From contig CANQSQ010000001.1 in NCBI GenBank assembly GCA_947626565.1, positions 1 through 64,000 on the forward strand: a stretch of DNA of 64,000 nucleotides. Direction: 5' to 3'. Position 1 is the first letter of the stretch. Every line of letters starts with the position of its first letter. This document shows, piece by piece, positions 51,192-60,744 of this stretch. The stretch comes from an uncultured Bacilli bacterium (GTDB lineage: Bacteria; Bacillota_I; Bacilli_A; RF39; UBA660). Below the pieces are notes generated by a model. The model did no database searches. It saw nothing but the letters and a program-made list of their open reading frames with translations, and was not told where the DNA came from. The position numbers and the translations under genes were made by a program.

Positions 51192-53898
51192 TCAAATCAT
51201 TTGTTTCATCTAATAGGTATAATAATAATTCAGATGCAGCCCAAGTATGAGTTGGTGATATTTCTTCATTAGAATACCAATCACTAATAAAAAGCATTTT
51301 AGAATAATCAGCGTTGGAAGCATGTTGCTCCCAAGATAATGGATAGACATTTTTATTTAATACTAGTTTATTAGTTTTTAGAGTATGATGATAAGCTGTT
51401 GTTAAATATGGGAATAGTTCATTATAGCCCATGTCTTCTTGGGTATTAGTTTTAGTACTCCACCAAGCTAATTTCGAATAATCATCTTCTAAATTAGATA
51501 TATCAAAATCAAAGTTTCTACCAACGGATTCTATACCTAGTTTGTACCAAAGGTTTTGATAAAGATATTGATTGGAGTAATCAGTTTGACCAAATAAGTA
51601 ATAACCATTTTCATTAGAAGTAGCTATTCTTTCAGCTTCTTCTTCAATTTTATCTACGAGATCGTAATTAATATTTTCTTGCGTTGATAGTAGATAAAGT
51701 AATTCACCTAAGTTATCAGGTTCAGCAATACCATTATTTTGTTTGTCATATATTTCTGTAATATTATTAACCCAATCAGTTATTAAAGAGGTATTATTCG
51801 TTTGTTTTAAAACCATAGCTGTTATAGCAGCGTCACGATACCAAGGCTTATCATAAACCATGATATTAGGGTATATTTTACTATCTTTGATATTAAAGAG
51901 AATTTCATTATATAAAACTTTTTTAATATTTTGATATTTTTGATTAGTAAAAGAATATAAATCTATTTTAAAAGAAGTCCCAGCAATTATTTTATCATGA
52001 TTATTTTTATTATAATGAATACCCTCTTCATCTTCATAAATTTTTATAAAATCGTTATTTTTAGTTTGAATTAATACTTCATACTTATTAGGCACAAGAA
52101 GTAATTCTTTAACATCAAAGGTATATAAAACTTCACCTGTGGAAATATCTAATAATTTATCTTCTAGAAAAAGGAGTTTACGACGATTAGCCATACCAAA
52201 GAAATAATATTCTAACCAATTAATATTATTTATAGTTTTAGCATTAGTAGTATTTAAAAATTCCGTGTATTCTTTTAGATAAACTTCTAAGTCTTTAATA
52301 TCATCTTTAAAATAAGTTTTAAAATTTTTATTTAGATAAGAAGTTTTATAAGTAATTTTTTGAGTTGTATTGGTAGGTGTTAAATTAAACCACAATATTT
52401 TATTAGTATTCTTAGTTATATCGATACTTAAAAATGTTAATTGAATTAAAAGAAGGCAAAAAGTTGCTCCTATAAGGAAAATAATTCTTTTATCTTTATC
52501 TTTAGTCTTTTTAAGTAATTTAATTGTTTTTAAGAATAGAAAAACTAATACACTAATAATGATTATAATGATTGCTTCTAATAGTAAGGTTAAGGGTGTA
52601 CCTAAGGTGTTAATAAAATAAGTAGTTGGTAAAATATCTTTGATGATATTATAAAGTTGATAAAAATAGTAATTATTAATAATTAGTTCAAAGATTAATA
52701 AAGTGATAATGGTATAGAAAAAAGTCTTTTTTAATTGCGGAGATTTTTCGGTAGAATAATTAATACCAGCAAAGATGAAGATAATGTATAAAAAGTGCAA
52801 TGAGTATAAAAAACAACAATCGTTACCATAGAAAAAATGAAGAATGGTATTAAAAAGAAGTGATAATAATAAACCAATATTTAGATAAAGATTTTTTTTA
52901 AAATTTCTTATTACTATGACACTAGTTAGTAAATAGAAAAGAAAAAGAAGACAAATGTTAAGAAAGTTAGTATGGGTAAAAATTAATTTATAATTATTTT
53001 CAGCGTACTGCGAACCGAATAAGACTTTAACTTCAGCTTTGTTACCAAGTATAGAATTAAAGTAAGAATCTTTTACGACGTTAACTAAACGTTTAGGATA
53101 ATTATTTTCTTTACTAAAATTCTTTTCATGGATTAAGTCTTTAGATAGTACAAAGGGAGTATTTTGCCAGACAATTTTTTGAAGGCCACTTAAACTAAAT
53201 ATTAAAAAAACTGATGTTAGGACAATAATAATACATTGACGTAATTTTAATTTTTTAGCTAAAAAGAGAATTAATAAAACTATTAAAAAAATAGCATAAT
53301 TCGTAATTGTAATGGCAAATGTTAAAACACCGAAAAGAATAAAAATAAAGATTTGATATTTAGTAAATTCTTTACTTTTATTTTTATATTTACTTATAGT
53401 GTAATACCATAAATAGATTAAAAATAAAGCCGCTAAATTATATAATTCTATACCAGAGGTATAAATATAGTTACCATAAGAAAATAAATAGCATAAGCAT
53501 AAAAGAACTTTAAACGTTTGATCTTTATTAAAGAGAGATAAGATTTTATAAATACCAATAACAGATAAAGCCGTTATTAAAGAAGAAAGAATTATTAGAG
53601 CTAATAATCTGTCAACAGTAAAACCACTTAATAGGAAAATAAAGGGCTGAAGTAATAAAATATATAAAGGATGAAGATAAATACGAAGATGTTGAGCTAA
53701 AGGATTAATAGCGTCATTTATAACTCTACTACTATCAGAATCAAATAAAAGGTTATAATTTTTACTAAAATCAAGATTATAAGAAATAATAAGAGTAATA
53801 ACTAAAGAAAAAAGAAAGGAAAAAAGAAATAAGTATTTTAAGATAGTTTTAGAGGAATATTTGTTTAAATTTAAAGATTTAGTTAATTTTTTTAACAT
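51181..53898 (-). CDS. GT-C-like membrane protein with large C-terminal domain, paralog A
   Basis: 905 residues, paralog of 48436-51108 over its full length. A multi-helix N-terminal half (about 12 segments) with FDSDSSRVINDAINPLAQHLRIYLHPLYI after the first helix, GNDCCFLYSLHFLYIIF, and the C-terminal soluble half LIQTKNNDFIKIYEDEEGIHYNKNNHD, YPNIMVYDKPWYRDAAITAMVLKQT and SPTHTWAASELLLYLLDETNDLKEG. The WYRDAAITAM and TWAASELLL parts resemble six-hairpin glycosidase-like helices. This would make it a GT-C plus hydrolase-like fusion, but that is a weak inference. Last gene of the long rightward-originating operon. Confidence 0.65.
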   Translation of the reverse strand: MLKKLTKSLNLNKYSSKTILKYLFLFSFLFSLVITLIISYNLDFSKNYNLLFDSDSSRVINDAINPLAQHLRIYLHPLYILLLQPFIFLLSGFTVDRLLALIILSSLITALSVIGIYKILSLFNKDQTFKVLLCLCYLFSYGNYIYTSGIELYNLAALFLIYLWYYTISKYKNKSKEFTKYQIFIFILFGVLTFAITITNYAIFLIVLLILFLAKKLKLRQCIIIVLTSVFLIFSLSGLQKIVWQNTPFVLSKDLIHEKNFSKENNYPKRLVNVVKDSYFNSILGNKAEVKVLFGSQYAENNYKLIFTHTNFLNICLLFLFYLLTSVIVIRNFKKNLYLNIGLLLSLLFNTILHFFYGNDCCFLYSLHFLYIIFIFAGINYSTEKSPQLKKTFFYTIITLLIFELIINNYYFYQLYNIIKDILPTTYFINTLGTPLTLLLEAIIIIIISVLVFLFLKTIKLLKKTKDKDKRIIFLIGATFCLLLIQLTFLSIDITKNTNKILWFNLTPTNTTQKITYKTSYLNKNFKTYFKDDIKDLEVYLKEYTEFLNTTNAKTINNINWLEYYFFGMANRRKLLFLEDKLLDISTGEVLYTFDVKELLLVPNKYEVLIQTKNNDFIKIYEDEEGIHYNKNNHDKIIAGTSFKIDLYSFTNQKYQNIKKVLYNEILFNIKDSKIYPNIMVYDKPWYRDAAITAMVLKQTNNTSLITDWVNNITEIYDKQNNGIAEPDNLGELLYLLSTQENINYDLVDKIEEEAERIATSNENGYYLFGQTDYSNQYLYQNLWYKLGIESVGRNFDFDISNLEDDYSKLAWWSTKTNTQEDMGYNELFPYLTTAYHHTLKTNKLVLNKNVYPLSWEQHASNADYSKMLFISDWYSNEEISPTHTWAASELLLYLLDETNDLKEG

Positions 53899-53913
53899 AA
53901 GTTCACTTCATTT

Positions 53914-55401
53914 CTATTTTTTTAACACAACATAGTTTTTATGATAAATGGTGGCAGTTGGAGTATTGCGCCAACTATTTGGATCAGTATCATATTCAGC
54001 ATAAAAGATAGGATAAGGATAATTAGAAAGAGGTTCAAATTCAACATTTTTTTGCTTAGAATCTTCTAATATTTTTTGTCTTTCTTGCCATGCAGTATGA
54101 TATGTTTTTGCATCCTTATTGATTAGAATTTGATAAGTAGCATAACTGGTTGTTGGTGAGTTATTGGTGATTAGAAGATAACTTATTAGTCCTAAAAGAA
54201 AAAGAAAGATGATTAGACTATATTTTTTTACTAAAGAAATACTATTCGTTAAAGCATTGGTGGTAAATATTTTAGATTCTACTATTTTTAAACGAAGATA
54301 GCCACCTAAGTAATAGAAAAAGAAAAAGGCAAATAAAAGATAACTAATATACATTATATTCCAAGCTCTTCCTTCCCCTATTGATGATTGAGCATATAAA
54401 CTAGGGGTAAATTCAGCAGCAAAAAGTAAGTAGAAAGCTAAAAATAAATAAAAAGGATATTTATAAGTAAGCTTTTTCTTTTTGTAGGTTGGTATTAATA
54501 AGAGAAGAAGTAAGCCTAGAATAAGTAAATTAAGAGGTGTTAGCCATTCAAGAGCTTTTTTTATGGCAAAGGCTAAAGAGAAAAGAATGGCCTTAAAAGG
54601 ATTCATTCCTGTAACAGCATTAGCTCTTATAGTATTGCCAGGAGCAAGGGCACTGATCGTAAAACTTATTATAGATGTTAAAAATGGAAGGAGAAAATCT
54701 TTTTCTTTTTTAAAGATAATTAAATATAGACTTAAAAAGAAAGAAATAATTAAATGTTGTAGAGCTGTTATATAATTGCCACTACTAATTAGAAAGCCTA
54801 AAAGAAAAAGAAGAAAATAATTAATTTTAGTTTTGTGCTTATGATAATATCTTTTTATTAACAGAGCTATTTCAATTAATTCAAAAGAGAAAAAAAGCAT
54901 ATAATAACTGGCCCCATTCCACCAATACAAACCTTGTGTTTGATCGGGAAGGGTTTCAATAAATAACAAATAAAGACCTAAAATAAGAAGCCAAAGAGTG
55001 GTCTTATTTAATAAGTTAGCAAAGATTTGTTTAAATAAATAAGCAAGAGAAATTAATAATGATATTAAAATAATAAAGGTTGTTAAAAAATAAAAATTAT
55101 TTCCCCAAACACTAGGATTAAGTGAAAAAATGGCAATAGCGCTAAAGGTCCCTTGCCATTCATGATAATTCTTGGTAATTGTTAACCAAACACCTTTTAA
55201 TAGTTCAATTAGTCCTTTAGTAGAAAAAACATTTATTGTATAAAGTCCATAATTAAAGTCATCAGCTGCTGGATGGGTGTAAAAGGCTACCCAAATTATG
55301 GGAATTAAGAGGATAATTGTTAGTACTATTAAAACTCCTAGGATTAATTTCTTAGTTATTTTATTATTTATTTTGTTATAAATAGTTAGGCTTTTTTTCA
55401 T
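53914..55401 (-). CDS. DUF6056-like GT-C membrane glycosyltransferase
   Basis: 495 residues with about 12 membrane segments. The first loop contains THPAADDFNYGLYT, the acidic Asp-Asp signature of this family, and QGLYWWNGASYYMLFF is the second family landmark. NDAFSSGNYITALQH-like and ALAPGNTIRANA follow in the typical order (SSGNYITALQ and ALAPGN are seen). A C-terminal extracytoplasmic domain of about 90 residues ends the protein. It probably adds a sugar from a polyprenyl-phosphate donor outside the membrane. AGGAGCG precedes the ATG; the gene is in the long operon. Confidence 0.75.
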   Translation of the reverse strand: MKKSLTIYNKINNKITKKLILGVLIVLTIILLIPIIWVAFYTHPAADDFNYGLYTINVFSTKGLIELLKGVWLTITKNYHEWQGTFSAIAIFSLNPSVWGNNFYFLTTFIILISLLISLAYLFKQIFANLLNKTTLWLLILGLYLLFIETLPDQTQGLYWWNGASYYMLFFSFELIEIALLIKRYYHKHKTKINYFLLFLLGFLISSGNYITALQHLIISFFLSLYLIIFKKEKDFLLPFLTSIISFTISALAPGNTIRANAVTGMNPFKAILFSLAFAIKKALEWLTPLNLLILGLLLLLLIPTYKKKKLTYKYPFYLFLAFYLLFAAEFTPSLYAQSSIGEGRAWNIMYISYLLFAFFFFYYLGGYLRLKIVESKIFTTNALTNSISLVKKYSLIIFLFLLGLISYLLITNNSPTTSYATYQILINKDAKTYHTAWQERQKILEDSKQKNVEFEPLSNYPYPIFYAEYDTDPNSWRNTPTATIYHKNYVVLKK

Positions 55402-55416
55402 AATAACGCTCCTATT

Positions 55417-56289
55417 CTAGATAAGATATAAAAGACCAATCATAATAACGGCATAAAGGATGCCTGTTAAAAGTAAAACTTTGTCTCCTAGAATAACCTC
55501 AATTGGATCGCCATGAGAATTACCTTCAATATCTAGACTATATAGTTGTAAAATCACCATGACTAAAGGAATAGTCCAAAATAAATAGTCATTACCCACA
55601 TGAGCTATAGTCGTTTTATCAACACTCCATAAAGTATAAGAAACAATGGCTAAAGCAAAAGCAACATACATATTTTTGTCTAGAAAATCTTTATTGTATA
55701 GTTGTAAAACTTTACGACTTTTATTGCCATTTTTGATTATTTCATTACGTCTTTTACCAAAACCTAAATAAAAGGCTCCAAAAATAATCATTAAATATAA
55801 ATATTTAGATACAACAACGTCGATGATTAGTCCTCCATACATAACCCGAAAAACAAAGCCAGATACTAAGATAACAACATCAATGATAGGAATATTTTTT
55901 AAACCTTTACTATAAAGAATATTAACAACTATATAAATTAAAGGAATAAGAATAGTAAAAATATTATGGGTATTTTTATAGAAGAAAAACATGATGATAG
56001 CCATAATTAGAGAAAGAAAAATAATTACATACCAGGCCTTAGTAATAGAAATAGCACCACTAGCTAGAGGGCGATTTTTTTTGATAGGATGTAATTTATC
56101 TTTTTCAATATCACTCATGTCATTTAATACATAGACAATTGATGAGGCAAAACAAAAGACGATAAAGGCTAAAAAACAAGCCCCTAAATATTGAGGATTT
56201 AATATATTAATACTAAAAAAAGCTGGTAAAAAGACAAGGACATTTTTTAGCCAATGTTTTACACGAATTAATTTTAAATAATTTTTCAT
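55417..56289 (-). CDS. UbiA-family decaprenyl-phosphate phosphoribosyltransferase-like enzyme
   Basis: 290 residues, about nine membrane helices. The two Asp-rich motifs of the UbiA fold are NDMSDIEKDKLHPIKKNRPLASG and YSKGLKNIPIIDVVILVSGFVFRVMYGG. In detail they match the DPPR synthase subgroup (mycobacterial Rv3806c-like NDVxDxExDRxHPxKRxRP), rather than menaquinone or heme prenyltransferases. The reaction would place 5-phosphoribose from PRPP on polyprenyl phosphate. Its neighbour upstream carries a HAD phosphatase domain that could remove the 5-phosphate. Together they would supply a polyprenyl-phosphate-pentose donor to the GT-C enzymes. GTAGGTGAC precedes the ATG. Confidence 0.85.
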   Translation of the reverse strand: MKNYLKLIRVKHWLKNVLVFLPAFFSINILNPQYLGACFLAFIVFCFASSIVYVLNDMSDIEKDKLHPIKKNRPLASGAISITKAWYVIIFLSLIMAIIMFFFYKNTHNIFTILIPLIYIVVNILYSKGLKNIPIIDVVILVSGFVFRVMYGGLIIDVVVSKYLYLMIIFGAFYLGFGKRRNEIIKNGNKSRKVLQLYNKDFLDKNMYVAFALAIVSYTLWSVDKTTIAHVGNDYLFWTIPLVMVILQLYSLDIEGNSHGDPIEVILGDKVLLLTGILYAVIMIGLLYLI

Positions 56290-56296
56290 AAGTCAC

Positions 56297-58591
56297 CTAC
56301 TCTTCGATATATCTTATTTGAAAACACAAGGTGTACTGAACATTGTTGGGTAATTCTTCTTTAGGTACAAATTTATAAGTTCCCCATTTAATATTATAAT
56401 CTCTTAAATTTAGAAGTAAACCATGAGATGAGTCTGTACTTAATGCTATAGTTATTTTTTTATTGGAATTGCTTAGAGCATATAGTTGGGAAACATCTTG
56501 ACGATAAGTTTCAACATTTGTATGGTAAATATATAAATATGGTAAGAGGTTAATTACGACTAAGATGATAAGAAAAAGATTAGTTATTTTTAAAAGGGTC
56601 TCTTTCTTTTTACTTTTGTTAATAAAGTACATGGATAAAGCAATGGTATAGGGAACTATTATATAGAAATGTCCTACATAACGAAGACCACCATAACCTA
56701 TTGGAGATAAAACAGAGGAGATATAAATAGCTAGAAGAAAAACTAGTATTCGACGGCTTTCTTTATCTTTGAAAAGAGTTTGACGATTTTTAATAATTAA
56801 ATATAAACTTAAAATAGTTATTATAATAAATATACCACTAAACATCATACCAAAGGTACCAAATTGACCAGCATGGACACCATAATTACCAATTTCTGCT
56901 TTAACAAATGTAAAAGGAATTTTTAAAGGTAAACTTTTTTGTTGCCAGTAATCCCCTACTTTAGAGAAAATATTGACATAAAATAATTGAATAGTATTTA
57001 AGTTCTTAGTAGAAACTGTAACATTACCAGTTGCTTTAGTTGAATTACCTGTTATACCAGGTAATAATTCATGGTAACGGGTAATATTGGTTACGAATGG
57101 TGAAAAATTAACGATAAAAGCTACTATAACAGCTAAAGCGTATAAAAGAAATATTGTCTTACTCTTTTGATAATTTTTATTTTTCTTATCTTGAAGAAGT
57201 TGCATTCCCCACATTAATAGACAGATGATGGCTATATACAGCATACCATTAAATTTGATAGAGAAAATATTTATGATACAAGTACAAATGATGAAGAGAT
57301 AAAGTTTTTTATAATCTCTAAAATATAAAATAGTACTAGCTAAGGCAATTAAGAGATAATTGCTTAAAGCAGCATCAACATAAAAAGTTCTTAATTGACA
57401 TAAAGAAACAGGATTTAAAGCTATAATGAGACTTAAAATAATATTGGGGATTGTTTTAAAATATTTTTTTAAGACTAAGTACGCAAAAAAGAATAAGATT
57501 AACATTGTTAATATGGTGTAGCATTTACCTGTTTCAATGTAGCCAGTAAAAAGAGCTATACAAGCACCAAAGGTTGCTAAACCTTTTGGATAAACATCCA
57601 TCCAAAACCATTGAGATTTATTACCAAAAACAGAAAGCTGGGATGGTAAAATACCTGCTTTATTATTAAAACTTTTAGCCGATTCTAAAACAGGGTTCCA
57701 CCCTTCACGCATTAGACCACTCGTTATTTTACGATAACTATTACCATCAACAGATGTATCAATCATGATAAGGCAAATAATTAGGGAAATAAAGATAAAA
57801 AGATAGGCTAATAAGGAAGCAATAATAGTTCTTTTATAATCTTTTTTCGTAAAGAAAAAATTAAAAATAACTATAATTAATAAAGCTAAAGGAAAATATA
57901 TTTTTTGAATACCAATTTTAAAGAAGTACATGATAGTAGGAATTATACTTAAAAAGGATAAGAAGATAAATAAATCAAGGGCTAAAATTAGGGGATAACT
58001 TTGTTTAGGGGGCTCTTGATAATTTTTTATGTCTATTTCTTCAACATTATCTTTCTTAACAAGATAGGCTTTAGATGCATATTCTAACATGGCACGATCT
58101 GCTTTGATGGAATCAGAATAAAAGGCTTTTATTTTTTTATTTGGATAAATTTCTTCATATCTTTTTATTTTTTCATAATCATGACAATTAGGAGATTCAA
58201 ACTTACCGGTATTCTTATTAACTTTAGTGGCAATAACTTTACTAATTTTTAACTTTTTTTCTAAAGGTTTTAATAAAAATTCAGGCGATGCTGAAATAAT
58301 AACATCACTTTTTTGTTTTTGTTTTAGATACCAAGGTTTAATCTTTTGATATTTTTTCTGCCAAAATTCTGTAACATATTTATCGGGATTAGCAATTTTT
58401 TTTAAAAAGTGAAAGATTTTTTCTTTCATGTAATCTTTATTTTTTATTTTTAAAACATATAATAATATTCCAAATATTTGAATAGGTAAAAAAAGAATAA
58501 TAGATGGCTTTTTTCTCAGACAAAAGAAATAAAAATCTAGTGAAGAATCACCATCATATATAGTTCCATCAAAATCATAAGCATTAATCAT
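56297..58591 (-). CDS. HAD phosphatase fused to a GT-C-like membrane domain
   Basis: 764 residues. About 1-200 is a HAD-IB (SerB-like) domain: catalytic DFDGTIYDGDSS at the start, VIISASPEFLL (motif II), a Lys in KVIATKVNKN, and AFYSDSIKADRAMLEYA (motifs III/IV). About 200-764 is a multi-helix membrane domain with DTSVDGNSYRKITSGLMREGWNPVLESAKSFN, closely like 60745-62454 (GNAYHKTAIAFMKEGWNPLYESARDF), a GT-C landmark. A fusion of a soluble phosphatase with a GT-C is unusual. Next to the UbiA enzyme it suggests dephosphorylation of polyprenyl-phospho-ribose-5-phosphate and transfer of the pentose. AGGAAGGTGA precedes the ATG. Confidence 0.8.
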   Translation of the reverse strand: MINAYDFDGTIYDGDSSLDFYFFCLRKKPSIILFLPIQIFGILLYVLKIKNKDYMKEKIFHFLKKIANPDKYVTEFWQKKYQKIKPWYLKQKQKSDVIISASPEFLLKPLEKKLKISKVIATKVNKNTGKFESPNCHDYEKIKRYEEIYPNKKIKAFYSDSIKADRAMLEYASKAYLVKKDNVEEIDIKNYQEPPKQSYPLILALDLFIFLSFLSIIPTIMYFFKIGIQKIYFPLALLIIVIFNFFFTKKDYKRTIIASLLAYLFIFISLIICLIMIDTSVDGNSYRKITSGLMREGWNPVLESAKSFNNKAGILPSQLSVFGNKSQWFWMDVYPKGLATFGACIALFTGYIETGKCYTILTMLILFFFAYLVLKKYFKTIPNIILSLIIALNPVSLCQLRTFYVDAALSNYLLIALASTILYFRDYKKLYLFIICTCIINIFSIKFNGMLYIAIICLLMWGMQLLQDKKNKNYQKSKTIFLLYALAVIVAFIVNFSPFVTNITRYHELLPGITGNSTKATGNVTVSTKNLNTIQLFYVNIFSKVGDYWQQKSLPLKIPFTFVKAEIGNYGVHAGQFGTFGMMFSGIFIIITILSLYLIIKNRQTLFKDKESRRILVFLLAIYISSVLSPIGYGGLRYVGHFYIIVPYTIALSMYFINKSKKKETLLKITNLFLIILVVINLLPYLYIYHTNVETYRQDVSQLYALSNSNKKITIALSTDSSHGLLLNLRDYNIKWGTYKFVPKEELPNNVQYTLCFQIRYIEE

Positions 58592-58602
58592 ATGTCACCT
58601 TC

Positions 58603-59664
58603 CTAATATTTATAAATTATCTTTTTAATAGCTTTAGTAATTACTTTATAACCATCTTCAGAAATATGAAGGCCATCAGTTGTATAGTCTAAATTTAAAT
58701 TATCGTTTTCATCTATTAAAAGAGAATACATATCTATATAATGATATTTTTTAGCTGTTACTTTTTGTTTTAGAAGAGTATTTATTTCTTTGATACGGTC
58801 ATTTTCTCTAACAGCAACCATACTTAAATCAACTTTATCATTATCCTCAGTATTATTAATAGGATAGATTGATTCAACATAAATTTGTGTATTTTTTTTA
58901 TGTTTATGAATCTTATCACAGATTTCTATTATTCTATCAACTAATTCTTCATTGGTTATATCCGTAAAAGCAATATCATTAGTTCCAATTAGGATAAAAA
59001 CTTTGGTAGGATTATAGATATAAACACGTTCTGGTAAATGATATAATAAATCACCATATTGGTTACCACTAATACCACTATTAACAACAGGAAGATCATC
59101 ATAGTATTTTTCTAAGTCATAAAAATCAGTTATAGAGTCACCTAAAAAAACATAATTTTCTTTGCCAAAATCAATTTTTTTAGAGACATTGGTACTTTTT
59201 TTCATAGTGCTAGTTTGTGTCGGATGAAGCTTAGTGTATGGATCTATTTTAGTAAAACCATAAAAAGAAAACAATGTTACTAAGAAGACAAAAAGAACTT
59301 GACAAGCTTTACGTAACAATCCTTTTGGAAAAAAAGAAGGTTTATTTGTACTAGAAATAAGTAATTCAATGACTTCTTTTTTAGATCTACAAATAAAGAT
59401 ATTAGGTTTATTTTTGTATACTGATTTAACTAGTTCATCATCAAAACAACAAATAATAATATTTTTATGTAACTTAGTAAAATAATCAATTATTTTAGGA
59501 TTATTTTCGACTATAATATAGGAATATTTTTTGTAATTAAAATGATAATTTAAATCATCTGGTAAAAAAACTTTAACAGATTGTGGAGATGTAAATTCTC
59601 TTATTTGTTTGACTAAATTGTATCTGTATTCGATATTGATGGAAATTAAATACATTTTGTTCAC
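58603..59664 (-). CDS. SGNH/GDSL hydrolase with N-terminal cytoplasmic domain and membrane segment
   Basis: 353 residues. The SGNH blocks are FLGDSITDF (Ser), VNSGISGNQYGDLL (Gly), FILIGTNDIAF (Asn), and DGLHISEDGYKVI (Asp/His). A single membrane helix (QVLFVFLVTLFSFYGF, about 125-141) places this catalytic domain outside. The first ~120 residues form an alpha/beta domain (SINIEYRYNLVKQIRE, IFICRSKKEVIELLI) that I do not recognise, on the cytoplasmic side. Adjacent to an acyltransferase-3 gene, the pair fits O-acetylation of the glycan, with SGNH acting as the extracytoplasmic acetyl-transfer/esterase partner. Confidence 0.8.
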   Translation of the reverse strand: MNKMYLISINIEYRYNLVKQIREFTSPQSVKVFLPDDLNYHFNYKKYSYIIVENNPKIIDYFTKLHKNIIICCFDDELVKSVYKNKPNIFICRSKKEVIELLISSTNKPSFFPKGLLRKACQVLFVFLVTLFSFYGFTKIDPYTKLHPTQTSTMKKSTNVSKKIDFGKENYVFLGDSITDFYDLEKYYDDLPVVNSGISGNQYGDLLYHLPERVYIYNPTKVFILIGTNDIAFTDITNEELVDRIIEICDKIHKHKKNTQIYVESIYPINNTEDNDKVDLSMVAVRENDRIKEINTLLKQKVTAKKYHYIDMYSLLIDENDNLNLDYTTDGLHISEDGYKVITKAIKKIIYKY

Positions 59665-59687
59665 CTCTACTACTAATCTCTAATAAT

Positions 59688-60731
59688 TTATTTTTTTATA
59701 GGTATTAATTTGTTAGTTAACTTTTCTAAGTTAATTTTTTTCTGAATATAGGTATAACTCTTTTCTAAGAAAATAGCAAGAATAACAGCTAAAGAGATAT
59801 TAATTATTAACATAATTACAAATAATAAATAACAATTAATAGTTGGCATATGTCCATAAAGTTTAATTAAAAATGAGGAAGATATGCCTTGAGCAAAATA
59901 GAAGAAAATGGCATTCTTACCAACATAATTTAAAAGATTATTTTTCTTTATTTTTAGATAATCTTTTAAATAGAAAAAGATTATTAAAGAAAAATTAGAT
60001 ATAAGAAGATAAGCCATTGATGGAGGAAATTTGTAACTTTGAACATTAGAGATATTTAAATTAAAACTTAAAAAGATAATAACTAAGAGTATAAAATTAA
60101 TAACACAATAAGTAATAGTTTGTTTTAAGGTTATTTTAAAATGACTAGTGATATAACCAAAAAGATAAATCATAGCATAAAAAATAGTGGTAACATTAAA
60201 GACAAAATTATTATTGTTATAGTAGGCATGGCCAAACATAAAAAAGAATATAGTTAGAATTATAAAAAGATTTTTAATGACTTCTTTTTTCTTACTAAAG
60301 TGCTGGGTTAAAAGAATAATGGCTGAGCCTAGGATAGTTACTTGAAAATACATTGGTAAAAACCAAATTGAACCACCAACAACGATTAAGGAATTTTTAG
60401 TTGGGAAAATGGTAAATAGATTACTTATCATATCACTTACTTTGAATTCTGGATGAAACAAGATGAAAAGAATTAAATTGTAAAAAAGAATAAAGTAGAT
60501 AAATTTTTTCCAAATATTAAGAAAGCCTTTTAATGTTTTCATAAAAGAATTGGTATAAGAAAAACTTAGACCAGCAATGTACATAAAAGCAGGAACATCT
60601 AAAAATAGACTTAAACTTTTAAACCAGGCTGGTAAATAAGCTTCTCCTGACCAAAAGGCAGTATGAATAACAATAATCCAAATTGTAGCTAAGCCACGTA
60701 AAAAGTCTATGTTATAGTTTCTTTCTTTCAT
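59688..60731 (-). CDS. Acyltransferase-3 family membrane O-acyltransferase
   Basis: 347 residues, about ten membrane helices. The family opens with NIDFLRGLATIWIIVIHTAF (catalytic Arg/His region: FLRG and the H of VIHT), followed by VPAFMYIAGLSFSYTN. WFLPMYFQVTILGSAIILL and the end EKSYTYIQKKI are standard. It uses cytoplasmic acyl-CoA to acylate surface sugars. It is placed between a GT-C and an SGNH protein in the glycan operon. AGGAGGTAAT precedes the ATG. Confidence 0.85.
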   Translation of the reverse strand: MKERNYNIDFLRGLATIWIIVIHTAFWSGEAYLPAWFKSLSLFLDVPAFMYIAGLSFSYTNSFMKTLKGFLNIWKKFIYFILFYNLILFILFHPEFKVSDMISNLFTIFPTKNSLIVVGGSIWFLPMYFQVTILGSAIILLTQHFSKKKEVIKNLFIILTIFFFMFGHAYYNNNNFVFNVTTIFYAMIYLFGYITSHFKITLKQTITYCVINFILLVIIFLSFNLNISNVQSYKFPPSMAYLLISNFSLIIFFYLKDYLKIKKNNLLNYVGKNAIFFYFAQGISSSFLIKLYGHMPTINCYLLFVIMLIINISLAVILAIFLEKSYTYIQKKINLEKLTNKLIPIKK

Positions 60732-60744
60732 TTAAGATTACCTC

